From contig JBAZSL010000011.1 in assembly GCA_041662445.1 (NCBI GenBank), positions 1 through 55,183 on the forward strand: a DNA stretch of 55,183 nt, in the 5' to 3' direction. Of the stretch, positions 42,006 through 51,527 are shown one piece after another. Below the pieces are notes generated by a model. That model saw nothing but the letters and a program-made list of their open reading frames with translations. It did not search any database and was not told the origin of the DNA. This DNA is from UASB124 sp041662445. GTDB lineage: Bacteria > Babelota > Babeliae > Babelales > RVW-14. The translations under genes were made by a program, and so were the position numbers. The stretch's first letter is position 1. The number at the start of each line of letters is the position of its first letter.

Positions 42006-42578
42006 ATGGTCGCTCGACGCTTATTGTTGGCAGCGGGACTTCTGTTTTTCGTCTTTACCAATGCCACGTGTTGTATGCGCATACTTTTCCACGCATGTTG
42101 TGCTCATCAGGCAAGTGCTCAGCTTACCAACGAGCTTCTGCAGGCAATATGGCATCAAGAAGAAGCAGATCGCATTAATGAACTCTTGCAACAAGGAGCC
42201 GACCCTGATGATCTTGACCTAGAAAGCGGTTATACCCCATTTGCCGCCGCATGTGAATATGGCAATCCAGCAATCGTTGCACTCTTTATACAACATGGGG
42301 TAACACTTGAGAAAAAAATGCCTGAAATGACCCCGAATAGGCTACAACCTCTTGCGGATACCTTCGAACTGCCACTGGCTGCCAGCGCCAATCCACGCGC
42401 ATGGACAGGATATACGCCACTTCAGATAGCAGCGGCATGCGGCCATGTTGACTGCATGGAAATTCTCATAAGCGCAGGCGCAGATATCCGTGCTACCGTT
42501 GAGGGTAAGACGGCATTCGAGCTTCTTAGAGAGTATTGTCAAACACACGCCATGCCCTTATCTTTGCCCAACGAGTAG
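42006..42578 (+). CDS. Exported ankyrin-repeat protein
   Basis: A 190-residue protein. Start ATG 42006 follows AAAGGGAGAAA. The N-terminus is a signal peptide (VARRLLLAAGLLFFVFTNA) followed by a Cys-rich stretch. Three ankyrin units are visible: ADRINELLQQGADPDDLD, GYTPFAAACEYGNPAIVALF and GYTPLQIAAACGHVDCMEIL with AGADIRATVEGKTAFELL. A linker of about 30 residues separates units two and three. It lies in a run of exported-protein genes and resembles its neighbour at 40753 only in being exported and ankyrin-based. Confidence 0.85.
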   Translation: MVARRLLLAAGLLFFVFTNATCCMRILFHACCAHQASAQLTNELLQAIWHQEEADRINELLQQGADPDDLDLESGYTPFAAACEYGNPAIVALFIQHGVTLEKKMPEMTPNRLQPLADTFELPLAASANPRAWTGYTPLQIAAACGHVDCMEILISAGADIRATVEGKTAFELLREYCQTHAMPLSLPNE

Positions 42579-42763
42579 AGCGTATATTCATACAGGCGCT
42601 AAATACAAAATGTATTTTAGAATCAAAGCAGCACGCCAGTTAATCATATTTGGATATTTTTACCATTTATTTGTTTCAAATAGAAACAATTCAACTAACA
42701 AACACCCGCCCAACGCGCAAATATCTAACAATTGTAAATAAATTACCACCCCCTTTTGCAGAC

Positions 42764-42814
42764 TCCAATAAAAGCTGATAGGGTGGTTTATATGCGTCCC
42801 GTGGGGGGACCTAA
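42764..42814 (+). promoter_or_regulatory. Conserved leader element with G-rich-loop hairpin
   Basis: TTTTGCAGA, AGCTGATAGGGTGG, TTTATAT and CGTCCCGTGGGGGGACCTAA are nearly the same here and at 48028-48089. GTCCC (42796-42800) pairs with GGGAC (42806-42810) around loop GTGGG. The hairpin ends 54 nt before the start at 42865. Confidence 0.7.
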
Positions 42815-42864
42815 GTTTAGAACTCGTATCTATTCGTACATATTCGTTTATGGAGGTTATTTTT

Positions 42865-44472
<1,608 letters not shown>

Positions 44473-44524
44473 AAATTTTCTAGCTCATCAGCTAAAACTG
44501 GTTAGCCTGAAAATATATTAAAGA

Positions 44525-44567
44525 CAAAGCAAGAAGGACGTCACGATGTGACGTCCTTCTTGCTTTG
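44525..44567. terminator. 20-bp perfect hairpin between convergent genes
   Basis: The arms (44525-44544 and 44548-44567) pair perfectly over 20 bp with a 3-nt GAT loop and contain AAGAAGGACGTCAC. No T-tract follows on either strand. It lies between the stops of the convergent genes ending at 44472 and 44586, so a two-way transcription block is likely. Confidence 0.65.
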
Positions 44568-44585
44568 AGTAATCACGTAACAATT

Positions 44586-45683
44586 TCACCGCACAAATGC
44601 CAAAATCGCCTCGACTGCAATCAAAACAATAATCACAATCGTCAGCAACTCTTCGTGAACCGTATCAAGACGATCTTGGTAGACCGAATAAAGATCATGA
44701 ATAATATTGAGCTTGCGCCCAATCGAATCACGCCATTCTTTAATCGAAAGTTTTTCAACCAACATCGAATACAATTTTGAATAATATTCATCGCCGGCCA
44801 TTTTAATACTATTCTCCAACCGCTCGGTCACCACCGAAATATCAACGCGCAATTTTGCTAAACGCGAAATCGGTAACTCTATACGCGGACCGACAAGTGG
44901 AATGTAGGCGGTGAGCGGAACGTGATACGCCTTTTGGGCGTAAAAGTAATTTAACTTCTGGTCAAGAAAGCGGTCAAAATACTGCAACTCAAGCTTTTGA
45001 ATATTAGCCGACTCAAAAAATTCGAGCGGTTCAAAATATTCGTCATCGTAAATAAAAGACCCTGCACTATCAACAATGATCAAATCCTGACCATAGTAAC
45101 CAATACTTGATGCCAAAATTTCATCAACTTGGTAATCCGAAAGTGCGTACACTTCGAGGCGCAAAAGAGAAGCAATCCTACCGCCATACTGTTCTTTAAA
45201 CTCTTCCGGCGTCATCTTTTCTTGAAGCGGGTAAGCTTGCAGCGCAAAGTAAGAATTTTTAAGGCTATAAAAGCGGGGCTTTTTAATCGCGGGATAAATC
45301 TTTTTAAACGTCTCTCGCGCATCGATTTCACTGCGTTCATCAAAGCTTTTTTTAATATCGATAATTTTGATCTTAAGATCTTCAAACGTGTCTTCATACG
45401 GAATGCGGTAACAAAATGAAAGCACGCCAAAATGGTGAACTTTGCTTGATATGCAACTGGATTCCAAAACCCCCGTCGCCTGCTCTTTGGGTTGCGCATC
45501 CGACATACGAAATGCAAGAGGAATATGATAATTTTTAAAGTATGCCGAAAGCGGAATAACGCAGGTGCTGACAAAACCCTTTTGTCGAATCTGCTCAAGA
45601 TCAATGTCGTCACCGACATCAAATGCATAAAACAACAGAATGTTGCCTTTGAAGATACTTTTAGTTACTTGTTCCTGTTCCAT
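44586..45683 (-). CDS. RMD1/YagE family (DUF155-like) protein
   Basis: A 365-residue protein. The C-terminus has the family arrangement: a long helical stretch with LRVDISVVTERLE, DSIGRKLNIIHDLYSVYQDRLDTVHEE, and a single terminal membrane helix (TIVIIVLIAVEAILAFV). The N-terminal domain is mixed alpha/beta with FGVLSFCYRIP. RMD1/YagE relatives in fungi and animals are linked to mitochondrial ribosome or meiotic functions, but bacterial roles are unknown. The assignment rests on overall pattern, not on a catalytic motif. It lies 26 bp downstream of the gmhB-like gene on the same strand. Confidence 0.65.
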   Translation of the reverse strand: MEQEQVTKSIFKGNILLFYAFDVGDDIDLEQIRQKGFVSTCVIPLSAYFKNYHIPLAFRMSDAQPKEQATGVLESSCISSKVHHFGVLSFCYRIPYEDTFEDLKIKIIDIKKSFDERSEIDARETFKKIYPAIKKPRFYSLKNSYFALQAYPLQEKMTPEEFKEQYGGRIASLLRLEVYALSDYQVDEILASSIGYYGQDLIIVDSAGSFIYDDEYFEPLEFFESANIQKLELQYFDRFLDQKLNYFYAQKAYHVPLTAYIPLVGPRIELPISRLAKLRVDISVVTERLENSIKMAGDEYYSKLYSMLVEKLSIKEWRDSIGRKLNIIHDLYSVYQDRLDTVHEELLTIVIIVLIAVEAILAFVR

Positions 45684-45709
45684 GGCGCGCCTTTCGGTAG
45701 AATCAATTG

Positions 45710-46222
45710 CTACAGTTTACCACAGAGTTCTGAGGACAAAGTAAACAATTTCGTAATATCATAAACAGTGCACCCCGCCGCCCGCCCTGCCTGAAAATCA
45801 CAAAGTTGATTGCCAAAGAGAATAGATTGCGCAAGATCAAGCTGATATTCATGTGCTGCGATCAACAAAAGACCTGGCTGCGGCTTGCGGCACGCGCACG
45901 CCACGCCATAACGTTCAATTTTTGCAAGAGTTGGATGATGCGGACAGTAATAAAACTTTTCAAAAGCAACACCGTGGACTCCATAAAGATGCGCTATGCG
46001 TGCATGCGCTTCGTGTACAAATGCTTCATCATAAAGCCCTCGCGCAACGCCCGACTGATTGGTTATCACAAAAAGAAGGTAACCATCACGTATGCATTGC
46101 TGGGCTATGCGTACAGCGCCCGGCAGAACTTCAATATCTTCGAGTCGTGACAAATAGGGGACATCTTTAATAAGTGTGCCATCACGATCAAAAAACGCCG
46201 CTTTACGTTGTTGCACGTTCAT
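45710..46222 (-). CDS. gmhB: D-glycero-D-manno-heptose 1,7-bisphosphate phosphatase-like HAD protein
   Basis: The 170-residue HAD phosphatase has FFDRDGTLI (nucleophile Asp and acid/base Asp, residues about 11-15), ITNQSGVARG, the zinc-binding cysteines of CPHHP and CACRKP, and QAGRAAGC near the end. GmhB removes the C7 phosphate in ADP-heptose synthesis for LPS core. HAD motif IV, usually GDxxxD, reads GNQLCD here; loss of the first Asp could weaken Mg2+ binding. Histidinol-phosphate phosphatase is the alternative within this subfamily. It overlaps the PBP2 gene by 20 bp. Confidence 0.85.
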   Translation of the reverse strand: MNVQQRKAAFFDRDGTLIKDVPYLSRLEDIEVLPGAVRIAQQCIRDGYLLFVITNQSGVARGLYDEAFVHEAHARIAHLYGVHGVAFEKFYYCPHHPTLAKIERYGVACACRKPQPGLLLIAAHEYQLDLAQSILFGNQLCDFQAGRAAGCTVYDITKLFTLSSELCGKL

Positions 46223-47936
46223 CCTCCTGCATCAGCGTACGGTAACCGCGTAAAAACTTTTCCGCAAGATGCACTGCAAAGTGGGATGACCCAATATTTT
46301 CAAGAAGAACTAACATAACCAAAGGTTTTTGGCCCTTGTATGAAAAATAACCCACTAGCCACCCATGTTCGAGAAGATATTTATGCGCTTTTTCTCTATC
46401 AAGGCTACACGTTTGCGCCGTACCGGTTTTGGCGAACACTTCGAAAGAATTGATATACCCAAGTCGCCGCCCCGTTCCCCCATGAACAACTTCCTTCATT
46501 GCGTTACGCAAAAATGCAAGCGTTGCAGGAGCAATCTCAAGCGTTTCCTTGACAACAACTTCACTTTCTAAAAGGCGTGGGGTTACGAGATATCCGCTAC
46601 AGATTGCACCAATCATACGCGCAATTTGAAGGGGAGTAACTAACAAATATCCTTGGCCAATACTAATGGAAAGCGTATCCCCGCCCCACCATCGCTCACC
46701 TTTGACCCTTTTTTTCCACTGCGAAGTTGGGACAAGCCCCTCTCTTTCAGGGAGTAAAAATCCTGTCTTACGCCCAAGACCAAAACGATGGGCATACTGA
46801 GCCAAACAATCAACCGTCAATTTACGCGCCATGCGAAAACAAGGGATATTGCACGAAACCTCAAGCGCCTGCTGAGGAGTTAAAACGCCATGACCCGTGT
46901 GACACATGCAAAAATACTTACGCCCACAAAAGTCAACGTAGCCATTGCAGAGTATCTCAGCATTATAATCAACAGCCCCTGCTTCAAGCCCGGCAGCCCA
47001 TGTCACCACTTTGAACGTAGATGCTGGGGGATACAAGCCACACGATGCCCTATTAAGGAGTGGATTATTATCAGTAAGCTTATCCCAGGCATCCTCCGTC
47101 AACGGCCCCAAAAATACATTCGGATCAAAGCGCGGACAGGATACCAAGGCACGAACGGCACCATCTGCCGGATCCATAAGAATAAACGCCCCTGCCGAGT
47201 CGCCCTCAAAAAGCGTCTCTGCTAACCTTTGAAGCCTAAAATCAAGCGTAAGCGTAATGTCAGCGCCCGCTTTTGCCTGTTTATACACCTGTTGCGCCAA
47301 CATCTTACCAGTCGAATTGATAACCCTAAGTATCCGCCCCTCCTCACCCTGCAATAATGTGTCGAGCTTGAGCTCAATGCCAGATTTACCCGTACATTCA
47401 CCCCTATTAAGATACCCTAATACGTGGCATGCAATTTCATGGTGAGGATAGATACGCTGAAAACGATTAGATATCACTAATCCTCGTACATCGGCACAAA
47501 GTTCGCTTATTTGGCAAAGTTGCTGAAAACTCACATCACTCTTGAGCAGTAAACGTCGTGCATAACGCGTGGCACACGCAATAGATACCGGCCAAGGCTC
47601 TTGCAGAAGGTCAACGCCAACAATGGCACCTACTTTGTTAAGCACCGCAAGCTCCTCAGGTGTCGGCACAGGCTTACCGCTTCCATACCAAAAAACATCA
47701 AAAACAGGCCTATTTGCTGCCAAAAGCTCATGATGGGTATCGTAAACATCCCCGCGCAAGGGTGGAATTATTTCTATTCGCAAGAAATTCTTACGCCCTA
47801 ATTCGCTTAAAACGCCACTATTGTTAATTTGAAGATAAAAAAGTCGAGCGGTCAGGAGACCCACACCCACAAAAAATCCGTACAATATGTATTTAATTTT
47901 TGATATTCGCGCCGATAAAACTGAGTTTTTTTCCAT
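46203..47936 (-). CDS. mrdA: Penicillin-binding protein 2 (transpeptidase)
   Basis: From ATG 47936 the product has 577 residues; a 21-residue upstream extension lacks support. An N-terminal membrane helix (about 15-35) is followed by the PBP dimerisation domain (RGDVYDTHHELLAANRP) and the transpeptidase: PPASTFKV with catalytic Ser-x-x-Lys (about 309), SCN, and AKTGTAQ (about 503). The HLAEKFLRG end is typical. PBP2 crosslinks peptidoglycan during elongation, with MreC (also in this window) as partner. PPAST for the usual PGST is a variation. The gmhB-like gene overlaps its end. Confidence 0.92.
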   Translation of the reverse strand: MEKNSVLSARISKIKYILYGFFVGVGLLTARLFYLQINNSGVLSELGRKNFLRIEIIPPLRGDVYDTHHELLAANRPVFDVFWYGSGKPVPTPEELAVLNKVGAIVGVDLLQEPWPVSIACATRYARRLLLKSDVSFQQLCQISELCADVRGLVISNRFQRIYPHHEIACHVLGYLNRGECTGKSGIELKLDTLLQGEEGRILRVINSTGKMLAQQVYKQAKAGADITLTLDFRLQRLAETLFEGDSAGAFILMDPADGAVRALVSCPRFDPNVFLGPLTEDAWDKLTDNNPLLNRASCGLYPPASTFKVVTWAAGLEAGAVDYNAEILCNGYVDFCGRKYFCMCHTGHGVLTPQQALEVSCNIPCFRMARKLTVDCLAQYAHRFGLGRKTGFLLPEREGLVPTSQWKKRVKGERWWGGDTLSISIGQGYLLVTPLQIARMIGAICSGYLVTPRLLESEVVVKETLEIAPATLAFLRNAMKEVVHGGTGRRLGYINSFEVFAKTGTAQTCSLDREKAHKYLLEHGWLVGYFSYKGQKPLVMLVLLENIGSSHFAVHLAEKFLRGYRTLMQEDERATT

Positions 47937-48027
47937 TGACGTACAAAAACATTTCAGGAAGGAACCATTCGTAGACCAGGACGGCAGAAAATGTATCATG
48001 CTTTGCCCATAAAGGCCAGGGATACCC

Positions 48028-48089
48028 GTTTGCAGATTGTTTTGAGAGCTGGTAAGGTGGTTAATATCGCGTCCCGTGGGGGGACCTAA
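48028..48089 (+). promoter_or_regulatory. Conserved leader element with G-rich-loop hairpin, second copy
   Basis: This copy has GTTTGCAGA, GAGCTGGTAAGGTGG, TTAATAT and GTCCCGTGGGGGGACCTAA. The GTCCC/GGGAC hairpin is at 48071-48085, ending 55 nt before the ATG at 48141. That is almost the same spacing as in the copy at 42764. Confidence 0.7.
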
Positions 48090-48140
48090 AGCTAGATCAT
48101 CTCGCTCTTTTTAAGTTTTTTATATGGGGGTTATTTATTT

Positions 48141-49754
48141 ATGAAGAAACTTATACTTTTATCATGTCTTGCTGCCATGACCGCAGTAACAAGCGTTCAA
48201 GCAGGGAAGCCGTCGACAATGCAGAGAATTAGACAGAATTTCGAGACAACACAGAAGCGCATACAAAGTAGTCCTGCGTTTATGTTGGCTCCAGAGGCAT
48301 GTGCAGGTTGTATAAAAATAAGTGAGATGTGCCCGACGATAAGAGGGGAATATCCGGATCTTTATCGACATGTTGACTCAATAATTGCTCAAAATAGCAC
48401 GTGCACACGTTGCATGAGAACTCTTAAAGAATTGGCCCATAAGGGTGGAGCTCCAGTTGCGCGTTTTATCAGCGCTGGACTTGCTACGATAAAGAACAAC
48501 CCTAAAAAATCCATAGCTCTTGCAGCTGTCACACTTCCTCTTCTTGTCTATGGCGCTGCTCAGTTGTGTGTCACCTATGGCGCTGCCGCTACCCTTGCCC
48601 AGCCTATGAGCACCGCTTCGGGTACTGCCTACATCGCCCAAACTTATGTTCTCAATCCTGTAGCAACGGCATGTGATTGGACAATGCAAACTGCAGCAGG
48701 ACAAAAAGCATCTGCCGCTGGTTCATATGTATCTTCTGCAATGTCTTCTTTGTGGAATAGCACCAAAGCACTTGCTCATGATATGTGGAATCACCAGACT
48801 GTTGCTGGCGACCTTAAGGCTGCACAAGCTGAGTCCCTGCATGCACAAGAGGCGGCTTACACGGCTTCTCTAAACCCAACAACGTTCACCCCAGCAGCAA
48901 CGCTCGGAACTACTTACAATGCTGCGGCCCCTGCTGCATACATAGAAGCAAATATGGCATGCGCAAAAGCTAACAATGTTTTCACGGTAGCAAACAATGC
49001 GCTCACAGAAGCAAATAATTATCAAAACCAACCATCAAACAGCTGGGCTGTTTGGCGTTGGTTGCAGAAATCGCTAGAGGCACCTCACACAAAAGAACAA
49101 CTTTGTAAGGCTGAATCGGCCGCTAACGTCGCGCAGGAAACAATGAAAACCGCGTGTGCAGAAGTCGCCCCCGCCAAAGCAGCACTCGGAACAACATACA
49201 ATGCTACAATTCTTGATGAGTACATAAAAGCAAATAGAACATGCGCAGAAGCTCATGGTACTATTTCTAAAGCAGAAGAAGCGCTCAAAGCAGCTGAGGC
49301 TTACGGCAATCAACCCGCATCATGGAAGAACCTATTTGGTCTTTTGAAAACAGCCAATGGACCTGACAGCGTACAACAAATTCGCAATGCACAGTTGGAC
49401 GTTTACACCGCGAAGCAAGCAACGAAAACCGCATGTTCGCAAGCTGACGCAGCCTATAACGCCGTAGAAGCTATGAAGGCGCAAGCCGCCGCACAAGCAA
49501 CAGTAACTCGCACAGCGCCCATCATTGAAGGTTTGGAAACGCGTCTTGGTGCCGCTGCTTTTATGCAAAAAGCACTTTTGGGAATTCCTGTTATTGGAAC
49601 GAGTATCGCACTCGCTAAGCTCACGTGCTCCGGCTTTAACAAAATTGGAAAAGCCACGGGGTTAACAACTGATCGTTATTATAAATTCGCAGCCGATATC
49701 AATAACTGGGTTGACGCACGCCTTAAACGACAACGACAAACTCTAAGCAACTAA
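48141..49754 (+). CDS. Exported Ala-rich protein with internal 94-residue repeat, unknown function
   Basis: The 537-residue product has a clear signal peptide (MKKLILLSCLAAMTAVTS). Residues about 45-105 contain paired cysteines (CAGC, CTRC). A segment with VARFISAGLATIKNNPKK leads into a membrane helix (LLVYGAAQLC). From about residue 250 a 94-residue unit beginning LGTTYNA occurs twice (DNA 48903 and 49185) and is helical, with ..AC.KA... and AKQAT/TKTAC patterns. GGGGG precedes the ATG. The signal, RF-I-IK and VYGAA layout is shared with the gene at 49876, so the two are paralogues. I recognise no outside family. Confidence 0.8.
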   Translation: MKKLILLSCLAAMTAVTSVQAGKPSTMQRIRQNFETTQKRIQSSPAFMLAPEACAGCIKISEMCPTIRGEYPDLYRHVDSIIAQNSTCTRCMRTLKELAHKGGAPVARFISAGLATIKNNPKKSIALAAVTLPLLVYGAAQLCVTYGAAATLAQPMSTASGTAYIAQTYVLNPVATACDWTMQTAAGQKASAAGSYVSSAMSSLWNSTKALAHDMWNHQTVAGDLKAAQAESLHAQEAAYTASLNPTTFTPAATLGTTYNAAAPAAYIEANMACAKANNVFTVANNALTEANNYQNQPSNSWAVWRWLQKSLEAPHTKEQLCKAESAANVAQETMKTACAEVAPAKAALGTTYNATILDEYIKANRTCAEAHGTISKAEEALKAAEAYGNQPASWKNLFGLLKTANGPDSVQQIRNAQLDVYTAKQATKTACSQADAAYNAVEAMKAQAAAQATVTRTAPIIEGLETRLGAAAFMQKALLGIPVIGTSIALAKLTCSGFNKIGKATGLTTDRYYKFAADINNWVDARLKRQRQTLSN

Positions 49755-49772
49755 AAAAGTAAAAACACATAC

Positions 49773-49794
49773 GGGGCGCCGTTAAAAGCGCCCC
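49773..49794 (+). terminator. Hairpin after the repeat protein gene
   Basis: GGGGCGC and GCGCCCC pair around an 8-nt loop, 18 bp after the stop codon. The tract that follows is not T-rich, so termination may be partial. Confidence 0.6.
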
Positions 49795-49816
49795 ATCTAT
49801 AAAAACATTTATTTAT

Positions 49817-49833
49817 AGCCCATTGGGGGGGCT
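49817..49833 (+). promoter_or_regulatory. Leader hairpin with G-rich loop, third variant
   Basis: AGCCC and GGGCT pair around loop ATTGGGG, 42 nt before the ATG at 49876. The sequence differs from the two leader copies at 42764 and 48028, but the shape (5-bp stem, G-rich loop, then CTCG or CTAA) is alike. Confidence 0.45.
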
Positions 49834-49875
49834 CGTTATCGTAAACACTACACATATTTCTGGGGGATTCATTTC

Positions 49876-50766
49876 ATGAAGAAATTCATACTTTCCGCAT
49901 GTCTTACTGCTCTGACAGCAGCTACGGTGTTTGCAAATATTCCAACGTCGGAAGAAGTTCGACAAATTTTTCAGTTACCAATAACAGAACTTACCAGCGA
50001 GTCTAAACTTGCCGACCTCGAAATCCTACAAAAGACATTAGAAACAAAAAAAGCCCTTTTGAGCACCACAATGTCTCGCGAGGCTGCAAGTGACAAAGTA
50101 GAAAAAATGTTTGCTATCGGATATCCAGCACTATATGCACAATATAGTGATTACACTAAGCACATGAATGCTTTGAAAAAGTTATGCGCACAAAGTGATG
50201 GCCGCATTAAGCGTTTTATTAAAAAATCGCTGAACGTTATAAAACGTCACAAAGCTATCTCAGCCGTGATGCTTACCAGTTTTTTGGCTGCTACCGTCTA
50301 TGGCGCAGCATATTTGTGCACTACATCGTATCCAGAGCTCTATCAAGGTTTCGTGGATGCCACAAAAAGCATGGATCCAGCGCAAACAATAATTAAGTGG
50401 AGAGCTGCAAATGACACTTTGCAGGCTACCTGTATAGAATATGCCCATGAAATTCTTCGAGGGTATGGTCATGCATACGGTTACGTTGCTGGCAAATTAG
50501 GCAGTGTTGCAAACTTGATCACCAGCTCAAAACATTATCAAGATGCAACAGCATGGACAAGCAAAACCGCGACTCCTGCTGTTAAACAATTTGCTTCAGA
50601 TGCGTATGCTACGGCAGTACCATATGTCCAATCTGGATATGAATATATCAAACCATATCTCAGAGATGGATGTGGGAAAATTGCAACTTGGTTAAAAAAT
50701 GCTTCAGAGTATGTAACCACAATCGCTCCGCAACGTTCTTGGTGGGACTTGATTCGAGGCCGTTAA
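49876..50766 (+). CDS. Exported membrane-anchored protein, paralogue of the preceding gene
   Basis: A 296-residue protein with a signal peptide (MKKFILSACLTALTAATVFA). A helical region (about 25-110) is followed by RIKRFIKKSLNVIKRHKAIS and a hydrophobic helix with LAATVYGAAYLCTTSYP. This block aligns with the corresponding block of the preceding protein. The remainder is helical, with a terminal Trp/Arg-rich end. TGGGGGATTC lies before the ATG. I know no family. The gene is followed by a good intrinsic terminator. Confidence 0.8.
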   Translation: MKKFILSACLTALTAATVFANIPTSEEVRQIFQLPITELTSESKLADLEILQKTLETKKALLSTTMSREAASDKVEKMFAIGYPALYAQYSDYTKHMNALKKLCAQSDGRIKRFIKKSLNVIKRHKAISAVMLTSFLAATVYGAAYLCTTSYPELYQGFVDATKSMDPAQTIIKWRAANDTLQATCIEYAHEILRGYGHAYGYVAGKLGSVANLITSSKHYQDATAWTSKTATPAVKQFASDAYATAVPYVQSGYEYIKPYLRDGCGKIATWLKNASEYVTTIAPQRSWWDLIRGR

Positions 50767-50822
50767 TACTCTGCCTTTAAAGTATTGTTGTAAATACAAC
50801 ATAACATAGTTTTATGTTTTTC

Positions 50823-50856
50823 AAGGGACGTCGTTTATAGCGGCGTCCCTTTTGTT
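50823..50856 (+). terminator. Intrinsic terminator
   Basis: AAGGGACGTCG pairs with CGGCGTCCCTT (one G-T pair) around TTTATAG, followed by TTTGTTT. It ends the operon of exported proteins. Confidence 0.8.
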
Positions 50857-51016
50857 TGCACATCATTAATGCTGTTCTCTTTACACAAAAGCGCGATGTT
50901 GTTTTTACTACGGACCTGCCCGCCATTAGGCGAGAACGCTTGCCACGTCGTAGCCCACGGCGAAGACGGGTAGGGGTGCCCCGACTACGCTGCGGCTAGC
51001 TACGTCGGGCAGGCTG

Positions 51017-51086
51017 CCATACGTCTTGTCCTCCGTAGCCACTTTTGGGCGTAGGGGGAAGCCAGGAACGTAGTGACGGCGTAGTA

Positions 51087-51089
<3 letters not shown>
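51017..51089. repeat. Palindromic element carrying a second, inserted palindrome ('filled' site)
   Basis: CCATAC (51017-51022) and AGCCAGGAACGTAGTG..GTATGG (51060-51089) match the element at 51197-51234. Here a 37-nt unit (51023-51059, containing TTGTCCTCCGTAGCC and GGGCGTAGGGGGA) lies between them. The outer part overlaps the CCA end of the tRNA-Arg gene. The rest of the 50857-51016 gap shows further GC-rich repeat debris but no gene. Confidence 0.8.
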
Positions 51090-51163
<74 letters not shown>

Positions 51164-51196
51164 GTAAATTTTTTGAATAAAGAGTGAAATGGCCTG

Positions 51197-51234
51197 CCAT
51201 ACATAGCCAGGAACGTAGTGACGGCGTAGTATGG
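51197..51234. repeat. Palindromic element near tRNA-Pro ('empty' site)
   Basis: CCATAC and GTATGG bound a 38-nt unit, CCATAC-AT-AGCCAGG..., lying six bases from the 3' end of the tRNA-Pro gene. It lacks the 37-nt unit present at 51023-51059. Confidence 0.8.
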
Positions 51235-51240
51235 AAAAAG

Positions 51241-51316
51241 TGGTCGGGGCGGCAGGACTCGAACCTGCGACCCCTCGCTCCCAAAGCGAGTGCGCTACCA
51301 ACTGCGCTACACCCCG
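51241..51316 (-). tRNA. tRNA-Pro (TGG)
   Basis: On the minus strand the acceptor is CGGGGTG/CGCCCCG, the anticodon stem CTCGC/GCGAG surrounds loop TTTGGGA (anticodon TGG), and the T arm is GCAGG/CCTGC. CCA is encoded. Confidence 0.93.
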
Positions 51317-51360
51317 ACGAAGAACTGCGAAAATGTTTGAAGGCTAGGCTGCTGAATATC

Positions 51361-51437
51361 TGGGGTGAGCGACGGGGCTCGAACCCGCGACATCCAGAAC
51401 CACAATCTGACGCTCTACCAACTGAGCTACGCCCACC
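51361..51437 (-). tRNA. tRNA-His (GTG)
   Basis: On the minus strand the acceptor is GTGGGCG/CGCTCAC with one G-U pair, plus the G-1 and C73 pair typical of tRNA-His. The anticodon is GTG. The T arm is GCGGG/CCCGT with one mismatch-like end pair. CCA is encoded. Confidence 0.93.
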
Positions 51438-51527
51438 GTCTTTAAATTTCATTGTAGTCTTTCAACCAGCGCCAAGACCTTTTATACCGGTAAGTATAGG
51501 GTCTTTTGGACAAAAATCAAAACAAAA

